Shown: piece after piece, positions 48,427 to 59,141 of the stretch
How positions within the stretch are numbered: position 1 is the stretch's first letter
Layout: each line of letters starts with the position of its first letter
Source: Sisyra terminalis
Lineage: Eukaryota > Arthropoda > Insecta > Neuroptera > Sisyridae
Length of the DNA stretch: 64,000 bases
NCBI GenBank assembly: GCA_958496175.1
Contig: OY292276.1
Span: 58,603,080 to 58,667,079 of the forward strand
Reading direction: 5' to 3'
Notes under the pieces: model-generated
What the model was told of the DNA's origin: nothing
The model's database searches: none
The model's input: the letters and a program-made list of their open reading frames with translations, nothing else
Program-made: the position numbers and the translations under genes

Positions 48427-51400
48427 AATTTGGTACCACTACCAGCCGGAGCAAGTGCTGCCTTAGTCAAGCCAACCAAATACCATTATTATCCACATAA
48501 TCAGCACATATACTTACTTCCGGAATGCGCCATTCAACAAGTAAGATTACCTTAATTTATTTTCAAATTAATTTTTTTCTACGTTTCGATTTCAATTATC
48601 AATGCAACTAATTCTTTTTTTGGGCGTCATTAATGGGAGATATCCACGGAAAAAAAACTGAATTTTAAATAGTAGACAATGGGCAGCAAAACGGTACTTA
48701 AAATGCGATGCCCGAATCTCAGTTTCTGACAGAAACAATTAACGTAATTGGCTGATAATTGAGTCCATTATGATTTGGTTGTTTTTTTTTTGTTTTCAGG
48801 TGTGTAATGCCGTTTATATACGATTAAATTTCACGCAGCCATTATGTGCGTGTCCGTCGCGATATAAAGATCCATGCTCGGCCAGCATTAATTCAGATGA
48901 TCAGCATACGACCGAATTGGTTACGGATCCCAATGGACGGGTAAGCAAATATTTTCGTTACAGTAAAATAAAAGATGGTAAAAGATATGCTTTGTATCCT
49001 ATTTCCAAATATAAAGCTCATCGAAAGCTCGAATGTATATGGTATTGATCTTTTCCGCCCCCACACCACAGATGTGTTTTGAATTATTGTATTATAGGAT
49101 AGAAATGCTCAAAAGTTTCACATCACATGGAACAGTAGGATGTCCCAAAAAAAGTCCTTTTTTTATATTCTCTCATTTTGTTAGGACAATTATAAATAAA
49201 TTTTCATGCATCAAAAACCATTGCAACCCCTGCCGATTTGCATCGAAATATGCCAATACTTATAGGCAAAAGCCCGCAGGAGCTAACGTATCGTGTGCTT
49301 TTTGTTGCTTATTTGTTTTAAATGTAAAAGTTCAACAGGTTCGTGAAATTACGCATTTCTAAAATGGGAATATTTTTAATAGGAAACGTATAACATCAAA
49401 TTAATGGTTCCAAAGTTCCCTCAAATGGACCAGTAATAACAGTTCTGTTATCGTAATTCGATATCGATAATATTTAGCTCATCTAAGTATGCCATCTGAA
49501 TTTAAAAAAAAAAATGCCCTTATAGATTGGGACATTCTAATGGGACGGGGAATAATAAAAATGAAATTAAAGAATACATAGAAAAAGGTTTACAAATCTT
49601 ACAACCCAAACCTGAGATTTTCGGACAAACTAAAAGCGGTATAGTAAATTTCATACTGCTATACTTTCAGAAACTTTATACTTTGCTTATTAAACCCTTA
49701 AGCAGCATTTGGCCGGCGAACTTGTAAAATTTTAAGCCATTAAAATTTCTTGCAATTTCCGAAATTCAATAGAAAAAAAAATTGAAAAATATTTTTAAAA
49801 GTTTGATTATTTTTTTTTTTGTCAATTTTGTAGTAATTGTGCAATTAGATTTTGCCAATGTAGTGGTCCTCAGAATAAACTAAGATAATGTAAAATACAA
49901 AGTATGTGGTGTGTAGGCAACCCGCATCACATGTATGTGCCGGTGTTGCCTATTAATAGGTGGACTGAGCTTCTTGATATTTTTTTTATCATTTATTGCC
50001 ATTTATAGTTGTTTAGAATTGCGGTGGAGAATTATGAGATTAAATGGGGATTTCTCTATACTTATAAGTAGGAGGTATACATTTTTCTGTCGGGTTGTTA
50101 TACACTCGGATTGAATTTCGACACGATTTTCTATCTTTACGTTGAAATATTATGCTTAGAAACCCCCAAATGTTAATGATTTTGGTATTTATCGACACGA
50201 AATATTTCAAAGAATGAGTAACTATTTTTTCGAAAAATGTTCATTATTACAAAATTTCGCAACTTTACGATTTTTTTACTCCGTTAATAAGCCCCAAATC
50301 GATTTGAAATGTTACTGAGACATGGCTTCAATAATAAGTTATCAACACTATTAATATTAATTTTTTCTCATTACTTGTGATTTTCTTCTAAGCAACCATA
50401 TATATGGCAATCCTGTTTTTTTTTAAGTCTACAAATATCATTAAATAGACACCAAAATAAATTAGAACAACGATAGACAAATATAACAAAGATAATAATA
50501 TCTTAAAGGTAATATTAAGTTCAGATCCTCGTCCAACAATTGAGAAATTATCGTTAAATTTTAGTTTTCCATGGTCTAGAAATTATTTTCGTAGCAAAGT
50601 TAAATTATACAGACAAACACTTTGGGTTTCGCATTATTTAAAAAAGACAATGCTTCATTTTTGCGACCAATGGTAATTGGAAATGACTAGAGTATACCTA
50701 TACAATAATCCTGAACTAAAAGGACAATGGCTTTCATCCATAGGGGCAAATGATGCGACTTCTCAATCATCAAAAAAAAAAAAAATTAACATTGCTTTAG
50801 GGTGGTAAAATTTTTCTGAAATCATATACCTTGAATTATTTAGTAACAAAGGCCCATAAAGAAGGATCTATCTTGATTAATGACAAAAAAACGGTTCCCT
50901 TAACTAAGCGAACTTGGACTTTGCTCTCTTCTTCCCTATTTACCAGAGCTTTCGTCTTTAGATTACCACCTTTTAAATCGTTAAAAGCTTAAATTTAAAC
51001 ACCTTAAAATTAAGGTTTAAAAGATTTACCATTGTTGAAAAAGTTAAAACATACGTGTAAAAATTTATCAATGAAAATTCGATAGATTTTTTTACAAAGG
51101 GAATAAATCAACTTTACGCTTGTAAAAAATATAAAATGGCAATGGAAATTATTTTTTTTAAGACTATTTAAGATTTCCATAAACGTAAATATTTTTTTTT
51201 CAGCGAAAAAAAAAATTGTTTTTGGTCCTTCTAATATTTACTACAAATAAAGGTTAATCATCCAATATGATTTACAAAAGTTTGACATTTAAGAAAAAAA
51301 TCATAATAATAACCCCTGAATATTTTCAAAACACTGTTAAGTTATGCACACTATTGTGTAGGCAACCAGGCTTTCAACCGTGCAACATCATTTGCCTATA

Positions 51401-54400
51401 CTGCATAGACTTTTTACAGCCATTACAGCTTTAATTTTTGATTGCTTAGTACTTTGATTAGGGAAGATAAGTTATTCAATTATAACAAATTATAACAATT
51501 AAACAATTATAACAAAAAATTATAATCTTTACGCATTTCAATAGAAAAAAGAGCAACATTTCCCGAAATTGTGGAATTCCTAACGATCATTTCACCCAAT
51601 AAAACTTCATACGATATTAACAAATATAAACAGATCAAAAATGTTTCAAATGTTTTAAAGGAAAAAAGAAAATTAATTCTTGCTTTTTCAGTGTAACATA
51701 TCATTTGGATCATAACAATTGGGCTAGGATTGACTAAATAACAAAATTAGATAACAAACGTAAAAGATTTACTAGTTGTTATTTATTTTTAAAAATCTCT
51801 TGAATACCTCTATAAAACTTGTTAACTATTTGTTGAAAGAGAAAAAAAAATCTGATTTTTTCAAATGTGTTGTTCAATAGTTTTTAGGCAAATTCACTAA
51901 GTTTTTCTCTAGTCTTATAGTAAAACATTTGTACTAATATTCTCTTAAAAATGTCCTATATATTTTTGGATAAGCTAACATTTCTAGAATTCATACAACT
52001 TCTGCATCTTTAATTATTGAAGATATGACTTCTAACGAATTAATCAAAAGATATAACCTTCTACAATATCAGAGGTAAAGGTCGACAACTCGAAAAAATT
52101 AACTCATCATTTCTAAGAATCCATCTATCAATTCCCTCAATCTCTAACTGTTGAATTAAACAATGGACATCATTATTACATAAGAGCAATGTTAGGGAAA
52201 AGATTACTTTCACACTCAAGAAGCATGAGAATCAAATTCAATTAAGCTGCACATGAATTAATTAAATATATATATATAATTATTTAATTAACGATCCATT
52301 AAATTGTAATATTATATTAATAACGAGATTTTAATTCGAATTTCAGCGAGCACTGACGCTGGTCAAGACCTGTGAACCGACATCGGAAATGCGGGAGTGC
52401 CGTGCCCCACGGGACTGGTCCCTGTTGGCCCTACAGAATATCCGAACGGGCAAATCCCACTATTTGGTCATTTGCCGGTGTCCGGATTCGAATATTTTGG
52501 GTAAGTTTTCACCAGTGTTTAAGTAGCCAAAAACCTGGCTTTTCCTGATATATATGTATCGCAGTAGACATAAAAAATTCTAACCTTTTTATCAGCCATA
52601 ATTTCGAGGATGTTCCATTGAATGTTTTTTCACAACAATTAAAATACTTTCACAAAGTTTTAATAATATTTCACTACATTAAAACCGAATTAAATTTAGG
52701 AAAAACGAAAAACAATTTCACATGACGCTAAACAAGCTTGGGACGCTACCGGTGAAACAAAAAACAATCGCGATGCTTAATTGTTTTTAGTTCCGTCAAG
52801 TTTGTTTTAGGGTTTTTCAAAAATAAAAAAAAATCATTCCTGTTTACAATGCAAATAATAATGATATTATTTAACTTTTTTTTCTATGATAAATTATTTT
52901 TTTAAAAAAATAATATAATTTAATATAAGAGCATAGATCAATAAGAACGATAAAACTTTTATTTTCATTTTTTAATTTTCACGATTTCTCTATCAATTAC
53001 CAAAGCCCTTTAACATGTTGTTATCTATCCTTCTTCCATTGCCTTGTTTATGAATCTCTCATCTTTATTAGACTATAACAAAGATTTTAATTTTAATCAA
53101 ATCAACCAGTTAGTATAATATTTCTATAAAGAAAATAAGAAATATTGATTGAAATAAGTGTAAATTAAGCAAACGAAAGACGTTTAAAATAAAATTATCT
53201 TACTATTTTTTTAAATTCCAATCAATTTCACGTTTGAATTGCCACAATTATTCATTTCAAATGCGCATGCTGGCGCATGCCATTTCATTACAGAAATCTT
53301 TTTTATTGAACTGTCAAAAAATCTTTTGATGAAATATTGATTAAATTAATTAATTTAATTACATATACCGAAAGAAATGGTGAAATTGGGTTCAGAGTTA
53401 TTTATAATTTGATGAGGAATAGTATTTTAACTCTCAAAAAAAAAAAAAATTAGGCTATTGAATAGAGCAAATATGGCACCAGAGGCAATATCTTATTTGT
53501 TGGGTTTAAACTATTTTTTCCATATTAAATCATAAAATTTTGCCCAAAAAAACATTATTGCAAGTTAATTTGAATATTTTTCTATAGAATCATGCAAAAT
53601 TTGAGTTACAATTGATAATATATTTACGAAGACCGAACTCAGAAAAACTAACGTTCCAATGGAGAATACAATGTTTAATATTTAAAGGCTTTTATGTTAA
53701 TTTCGCATAAATTTTGCCCCAAAAAATATGTATCACGATTTACTTCAATTATTTATTTATAGTTTCACGTAAAAATTTAGGCAAAATTGATAATTTTTTT
53801 AAGAAAAAAAGCTATAACAAAATCATTAGCTCCAATAGGGGTTCGGTTTGAAATTTAAACATTTTTTTTTATTAATTAATTGATAATTTTATCTGAAAAA
53901 CTTTATTAACAAGTAGTTTAAACACTTTTCTAAAGATTTTATGCAAAATTTTAACCAAGATTGATGATTTTTTATGGAAAAAATATTTGAGAATATAATG
54001 TATCCTAACACCGATTGAATTCATGATATTAATGTTTTTTTCTTAATAACTAAACAATTTTGCCCAAAAAACATTATTGCAAGTTAATTTGAATATTTTT
54101 CTATAGAATCATATAAAATTTGGGAAAATTATTCATATATTTACAAAGAAAGAACCCAGAAAAACTAACGTTGCAATTGGGGATGCAATTTTTGATATTT
54201 AAAGGCTTTTATATTAATTTCGCAGATATTTTGCCCCAAAAAAAATGTATTACGATTTAGTTCAACTATTTTTCTATAGTTTCACATAAAAATTTAGGCA
54301 AAATTGATCATTTTTGTAGGAAAAAAAAGCTATAACAAAAACATTAGCTGCAATAGGGGTTCGGTTTGAAATTTAAACATTTTTTTTTAATAATTAATTC

Positions 54401-54806
54401 GATAATTTTATCTAAAAAACTTTATTATCAACTAGTTTGAACATTTTTCTAAAGATTCCATGTAAAATTTTAACTAAGATTGATGATTTTTTATGGAAAA
54501 ACTATTTGAGAATATAATTTATGCTAACACCGATAGTTGTTACCTTTTTTATAATTCGGCACTAATTCATTGTAAATTTTAGAGGGACCAATGAGTCACG
54601 ACCAACCCACCTACGCCAGCGTTCCCGGAATCCGTGTCTACGGAATGATGTGCGTCCAACACAACACCTACAATCGAAACCGCGTATCCCGACCGCTACG
54701 CTATGCCCGATCAGTATTCGACCAAAACTCCGACTCGGATACCCGACCCCCAATCCCGTGGGATAAAGTCAAAGAACTACACGACACAGCGAACTGGGAC
54801 GACTAA
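48427..54806 (+). CDS. secreted cysteine-rich protein, Argos/giant-lens-like layout (3' part of gene)
   Basis: Four coding exons join in frame: 48427-48540, 48800-48940, 52347-52500 and 54583-54806, all with AG/GT boundaries. They give about 211 residues and a stop at 54804-54806. The protein starts mid-gene, because no start codon or signal peptide is present in the first exon. Two cysteine-rich units are visible: LLPEC...QVC...PLCACP...DPC, then KTCEP...REC...DW...VICRCP...MMC. The order 'LPxC / CxCP / DDxHT / CEP / DW / CxCP' resembles what I know of the Argos family, secreted antagonists of EGF-receptor ligands. That assignment is by layout only. The last exon is best conserved in appearance (GPMSHDQPTYASVPGIRVYG) and ends in an acidic tail. 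Introns are 259, 3406 and 2082 bp, far longer than those of the genes to the right, fitting a developmentally regulated gene. 5' exons were not found. The final intron contains a tandem repeat. Confidence 0.75.
48941..52346. other. large intron of the secreted-protein gene
   Basis: Non-coding, AT-rich. No foldback or F3 element recognised here. Short open frames (for example 49033-49362) have no similarity I can name. Confidence 0.6.
53530..54540. repeat. tandem duplication of about 522 bp inside the last intron
   Basis: The text 'acattattgcaagttaattt' occurs at about 53550 and 54072, and 'caataggggttcggtttgaa' at about 53833 and 54352, in the same order. Copy 2 ends about 40 bp before the final exon. 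Confidence 0.9.
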
Positions 54807-55377
54807 ACCACCCACCCCCGTACACACTCCAACCCACATAAAACTCAACAACTCAATCTCAAATTCCACAGATTCAAAAAGTGTGTCAAAATCAAAAGTA
54901 CAATTTCATAAGAAAAAAATAACATGGAGGAACATTTTAGAATAATTTTGGGAATCTTATTTATTTGTTTTGGGGATAATTTAAACGGTTTCCTTCCAAC
55001 ATCTGCATGTTTATATATATATATTTATTTAACTTTTTTCCATTTCCATAAACTTTCCCTCCGTTTCCACCTCTCTCTCTCTCTCAACCGGGATATTATA
55101 ATTTTAAGGTATGCGAGCCAATTTGAAGCAAAAAAACCAATCAACTTTCTTCTCCCTTTTTGTAAGACTTAATTTAGCCATAACTTAGTGAAAATAACAA
55201 TTTTTATCCATAGAAATAAATTTGAAACAAATAAAATGGCTTTTGCAATATGATTAGACTAATTATAAGCTCAATTATAAGTTGTATTTATATATAATTT
55301 TTTTAAACGAATTTTAATTGTATTACTCAAATTATTTATAAATATGTGATTAAGATAAATAAAAATTAAGGTCAAAT
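54807..55377. other. 3' UTR and spacer between convergent genes
   Basis: Follows the stop of the secreted-protein gene. AATAAA words at about 55215 and 55230 could serve as its polyadenylation signal. A short CT-rich run (ctctctctctctc) lies at about 55071. On the minus strand there is no open stretch that could encode the missing end of EFL1. Confidence 0.55.
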
Positions 55378-55386
55378 TTACGCACC
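55377..55386 (-). other. splice donor ending the EFL1 exon
   Basis: On the minus strand the text is TTTTAG|GTGCGTAAAT. It lies at the point where family members continue into the C-terminal domain. Without splicing the frame adds one alanine and stops. Confidence 0.7.
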
Positions 55387-58149
55387 TAAAACTTCTGCAT
55401 TCACCAGTATATTACAAGTGTACATGGCGGCCATAAGTCGTTGAGGTTGAGCTTGAAAAGCTCGACGACAGCTTTCCTTTACAATGGAGACTACTTGTCC
55501 GGATAGTGGTCCATAGACACCAGCATCAATGACATCCGGATCATAAAACCATTTTTCCACGACAAAACACACACCCATCATGGGTTCTTCGCATAAAGGT
55601 CCCGATAACGTAGCCAATTGGAAACCATTAACAAAACTATTATCGTAAAGCATTCGAGGATCAAGAAAATCATTAAGATTTGTCCACATTGGCGGACGTT
55701 TAAAATCCTCGACACGATTCCATAAAATATTGGGTCCACATTTACGTGGTCCCACACACCATATCTGATCCATAACTCCATCCCATTCTTTTCCTGCTTC
55801 CTCGAAAGCTTTGGCCAATTGACTTTGAAAATCTTTCACTGCCGTTTTCATTCGATCAGTCATCGAATCTCCGGCAGAAATATCCAAATCTGCCATTTTA
55901 CTTGCTAGATTTTTCGAAGCAAACGCAAACATTTGACTGATACCCTTCAACAGTTCAGCGTTGTTCTCCAAAAGTTCTGTAACCGGTTGCGGAAGTGGAA
56001 TCGCTCGAATTGAAATACACATTTGCCGATTTGGAGTCCAGACGGTGATCAAAGGATCGTTTTCTTCTTGAACTGAAGTGCTTTGAATTGCCTCATTAAC
56101 CATATCAACTTTGGGAAGTGGAACGATGGTTTCTCGAAATGGGACAATCGGTTCGGAGACGTTGAGTTCGATTTTAGCATATCTTTCGGTTAGATCGGTT
56201 ATACATTTTTCTAGATGAACTTCTCCAGCGGTTAGTAGCACAAGTTCGCCGGTTTCTTGAATTAAAACTTGCACGCAAGCGTCGGCTTGATTTAACAATC
56301 GTAGACCTTTACGTAGTTTTGGCATGTCGGCTGGATGTTTGGGTTCAATTGCTACACGAACTACAGGAACTGCCATCATTTGTAACTCAGTAAACGAAGG
56401 ACATGCCACCGTCGAAGACAAAGTTGCTGTTTTGAGAACATGTTCTTCAAGTCCTCCAATTCCGACAATATTTCCAGCAGGAACTTCTTCCAATAACTCC
56501 AATTCTCGTCCCATCAACAAATACAGGTTTTCAACTTTGATTTTCGTAATATGTTGATCTCCTCGAAGATCTTTCAAAGTCAATCCCAAATCAATAATTT
56601 GTGGATCTTTTAATGCTTCACCAGGTTCGTGTTTTGGACCTAAAACAAATACTTCGTCTCCCCTCTTTAATGTTCCACTGAAAACCCGAGCAAAGGCTAT
56701 CATAACTTCGTCGTCTTCTACAACTTCTGATTGATTAGGCTCGGCTTGAACATTTTCGATTGGTTGTCCTACAGTTTCGGATTGTAGCAAACGTTGTGCA
56801 TGGCGAATTTTGGCTTGTTCTCGACGTTTGGCTAGTTCTTCAGAACTTAACGGTTGGAGTTTGTTTTCCGGTAGCGATTTTCGATCGACTGGAAACATTT
56901 TCGAAATAAAAACGATTATCGGAGCCTCATCCAAGTGGCTACAGCTTAAGAATGACTCTTTTAATTTTTGCGTTTCTGCAGGATACGTGTCAAATCGTTT
57001 AGTTTGAGAGCACATTAGTTTTTCGACTTTTTCGGCGGAAATTTCTGTGGGAGCAGGAAGTTTTGCACAAACCATTTCCAAAACAACTCTGGCTAGTGGT
57101 AGCCATTGGCTTGTAATCGCTTGTAATTGAACTTTACAATCGGTATGACGAAGATCACGTGCAGTTAATTTAATACCTAATTTCTCGACTATCGATCCAA
57201 CTTTTTCACGATCTTTACGAATAACAATTGTCTCGTAGAGTGACCAAATATTTTCTAAAACTAGCTGTACGAATAAAGGCTTTTTGGCCTTTTCTTGAGC
57301 TCCTTTCATCACACGTTTGGTTTTCGAATTTAAATAAAAATCACCCCATAGCACTTTTTGCAAAATTGCCTCTTTAAAGCCTAATTTATCTGAATATAAT
57401 TTGGCAAATTCTCGAATTCCAAAACCCCAGCCATCCATGGCACTGGCAAAAATTACATTCCCAAATTCAGGGGAGAAATACAAGTCGGAATCGTCCTCAT
57501 CTTCTAGACCTGTACTCCAGTCGTAGACTTCCTCTTCGTTTGGTTTTGCTTGTTGTTTTGGCTTTTCCTCGTGTTTTACAATATCTCGATCAAGAACTTG
57601 GGTCGTAAAAAGCTCTGCCATGACAGCATTGATTTGCTCTAGGAGTTGATTGAGGTGTACGTAGGCGTCCAAAGGCGATAATTTCATTTCAACAATCAAT
57701 CGATCTAGTTTATTTAAAACTAAAACTGGACGAATATTTTCAAGCCAAGCTTGCTTTAGGGCTATTCTAGTTTGAGGACAAACCCCCTCGACAACATCTA
57801 CGATAATAATTGCTCCGTCGCACAGCCGCACGGCTGTTGAAACCTCCGAAGAAAAATCAACATGCCCCGGTGAATCAATTAAATTTATCAAATACTCATT
57901 TTCTTCAGCTTCGGAGAAGTATAACGTTATGGCACTGCTTTTCATTGTTATTCCACGTTCTTGTTCATCTTTTCGACTGTCCATATAACGCAATCCGGCC
58001 ATTTTTTGCGAAATAATGCCGTTTGAAGCGACCAGGGAATCGGCTAAAGTTGTCTTTCCGTGGTCAACATGGGCCATTATACAAATATTTCGTATGTTTT
58101 TCGGACATTTTTGCATTGAAATTAATTTCGAATTAGTAACTAAACGCAT
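55386..58149 (-). CDS. EFL1, elongation factor-like GTPase 1 (C-terminal exon not found)
   Basis: This is the cytoplasmic GTPase that, with SBDS, releases eIF6 from pre-60S ribosomal subunits. It is a paralogue of EF-2. The exon has no intron and starts at ATG 58147-58149, in line with the family N-terminus just before the G domain. G1 AHVDHGKT is at residues 26-33, G2 around RGITMKSS (65-72), G3 DSPGHVDF (92-99), G4 NKLD (146-149) and G5 near FASAMDGWGF (about 233). The EFL1-specific insertion after YDWSTGLED distinguishes it from EF-2. Later EF-2-like domains II-IV follow, including GEVHLEKC. The frame runs to 923 codons, but the last codon and stop are intron read-through: TTAG is followed by GTGCGTAA, a splice donor exactly where vertebrate EFL1 continues (VLG|xVYAVL). 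About 130 residues (domain V and tail) are therefore missing from the visible model. The exon ends at 55386. Confidence 0.93.
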
Positions 58150-58428
58150 TTTGACAGCGGTAAAGAAAACGACTTTTACTTAAAGCACTAATTTTCAGAA
58201 AAAACTTTGTTTCACAACTTTTGAAATATCACAATTTGACGTACTTGACATATACGAGCACATGGGATACATACACGAGAAGTTAGCAAGACATTTCAAA
58301 CTTGACTTCGTGAAGTTGTCAGTGTTAGTGATTTTCAGAAAAGTCCCAGAATTCTAATGTTGGTTAAATGATGAGACACGAGGAAAAAATGACGTTTGAG
58401 AATATTAGTGTTTGGAAAAGTTGTAAAA
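58150..58428. promoter_or_regulatory. divergent promoter interval between EFL1 and JTB
   Basis: The two start codons are 279 bp apart on opposite strands, so both transcription starts must lie in or near this interval. I see no clear TATA box in a fixed position. Bidirectional use by two housekeeping genes is an inference from the spacing. Confidence 0.6.
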
Positions 58429-59138
58429 ATGATTGAATCGTGTCCCAAAAAACGTATGTTACTTGGAATAACACTTTTGGGAGTGTAAGGAATTATATTT
58501 GTTATGTTTTCAATGGAATAACTTGAAGATGTATATTTTAGGTTAACTGTGGTAGTCCTTGTAATTGAGTCACAGTGGACTGAAGGAAACCATCGTGTAA
58601 AATCAATTCCAGCCGTAGAAAATAACTCAACTTGTTGGCTTCGAGAAAAGTATGAAGTCATTAATGATTGTCAACCTTGTACAGGTATTTTTTTACAACA
58701 AAACTTGAAAAAAACGGCGTAAGGATTCTTTGAAATTTCTATGACCATATGCTTGTCTGTAGGTTTATTGTACAAATTTTATGTTAACTATATCTAATTT
58801 ATAAGAATCTACCGTGAAATCTTAACGCCGTTGCCAGATTTTCTTATATAAGGTCAATAAAATTTGCTCTTTTATTTTCAGAGTTTGAAATAGCAAGTCG
58901 TAGTATAGGCGTTTGTATTCACACCCACTTTAAGGAAGTTTTAAAGTGTGCCAGTGGCGAAACTGTAACAAGAAGCTGTGATCGAGTTGCTTGGTTGGAC
59001 GAGCGAAATTTTTGGACTTTCGAAGCTCTAATGCTTGTTGGTTCATTGATTTCCTCTTCATTTGCATACTATCGACGAAAAGTTTTAGATCGACGAGCAC
59101 TGCAAAGAGTTCAGCGACAATTGGCCTGCAGTGTTTGA
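58429..59138 (+). CDS. JTB: JTB, jumping translocation breakpoint protein homologue
   Basis: Three exons, 58429-58484, 58542-58684 and 58882-59138, joined by GTAAGG...TTTTAG and GTATTT...TTTCAG introns of 57 and 197 bp. They encode about 151 residues. Residues about 10-27 form a hydrophobic segment (LLGITLLGVLTVVVLVI) serving as signal or anchor. The luminal part follows with the cysteine set CWL...DCQPC...VC...LKC...SC that marks JTB. Near the end FW-FEALMLVGSLISSSFA gives a second membrane segment, then a basic tail RRKVLDRRALQRVQRQL, matching the JTB tail pattern (RQLDRKALEKVRKQI in the human protein). JTB is a small type I-like membrane protein linked to cell division and mitochondrial function in vertebrates. 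The stop is TGA 59136-59138, three bases before the next start codon. The start choice rests on the splice frame; the ATG region resembles no other frame. Confidence 0.9.
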
Positions 59139-59141
59139 ACA

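Noticed and set aside
54562..54753. Minus-strand open frame over the last exon of the secreted-protein gene
   Set aside because: It is the antisense shadow of the plus-strand exon 54583-54806, which has the splice sites and cysteine motif.
55378..55385. EFL1 ending as a complete 923-residue protein
   Set aside because: The last codon and stop lie beyond a good donor at the point where the family continues, so read-through is more likely than a true terminus.
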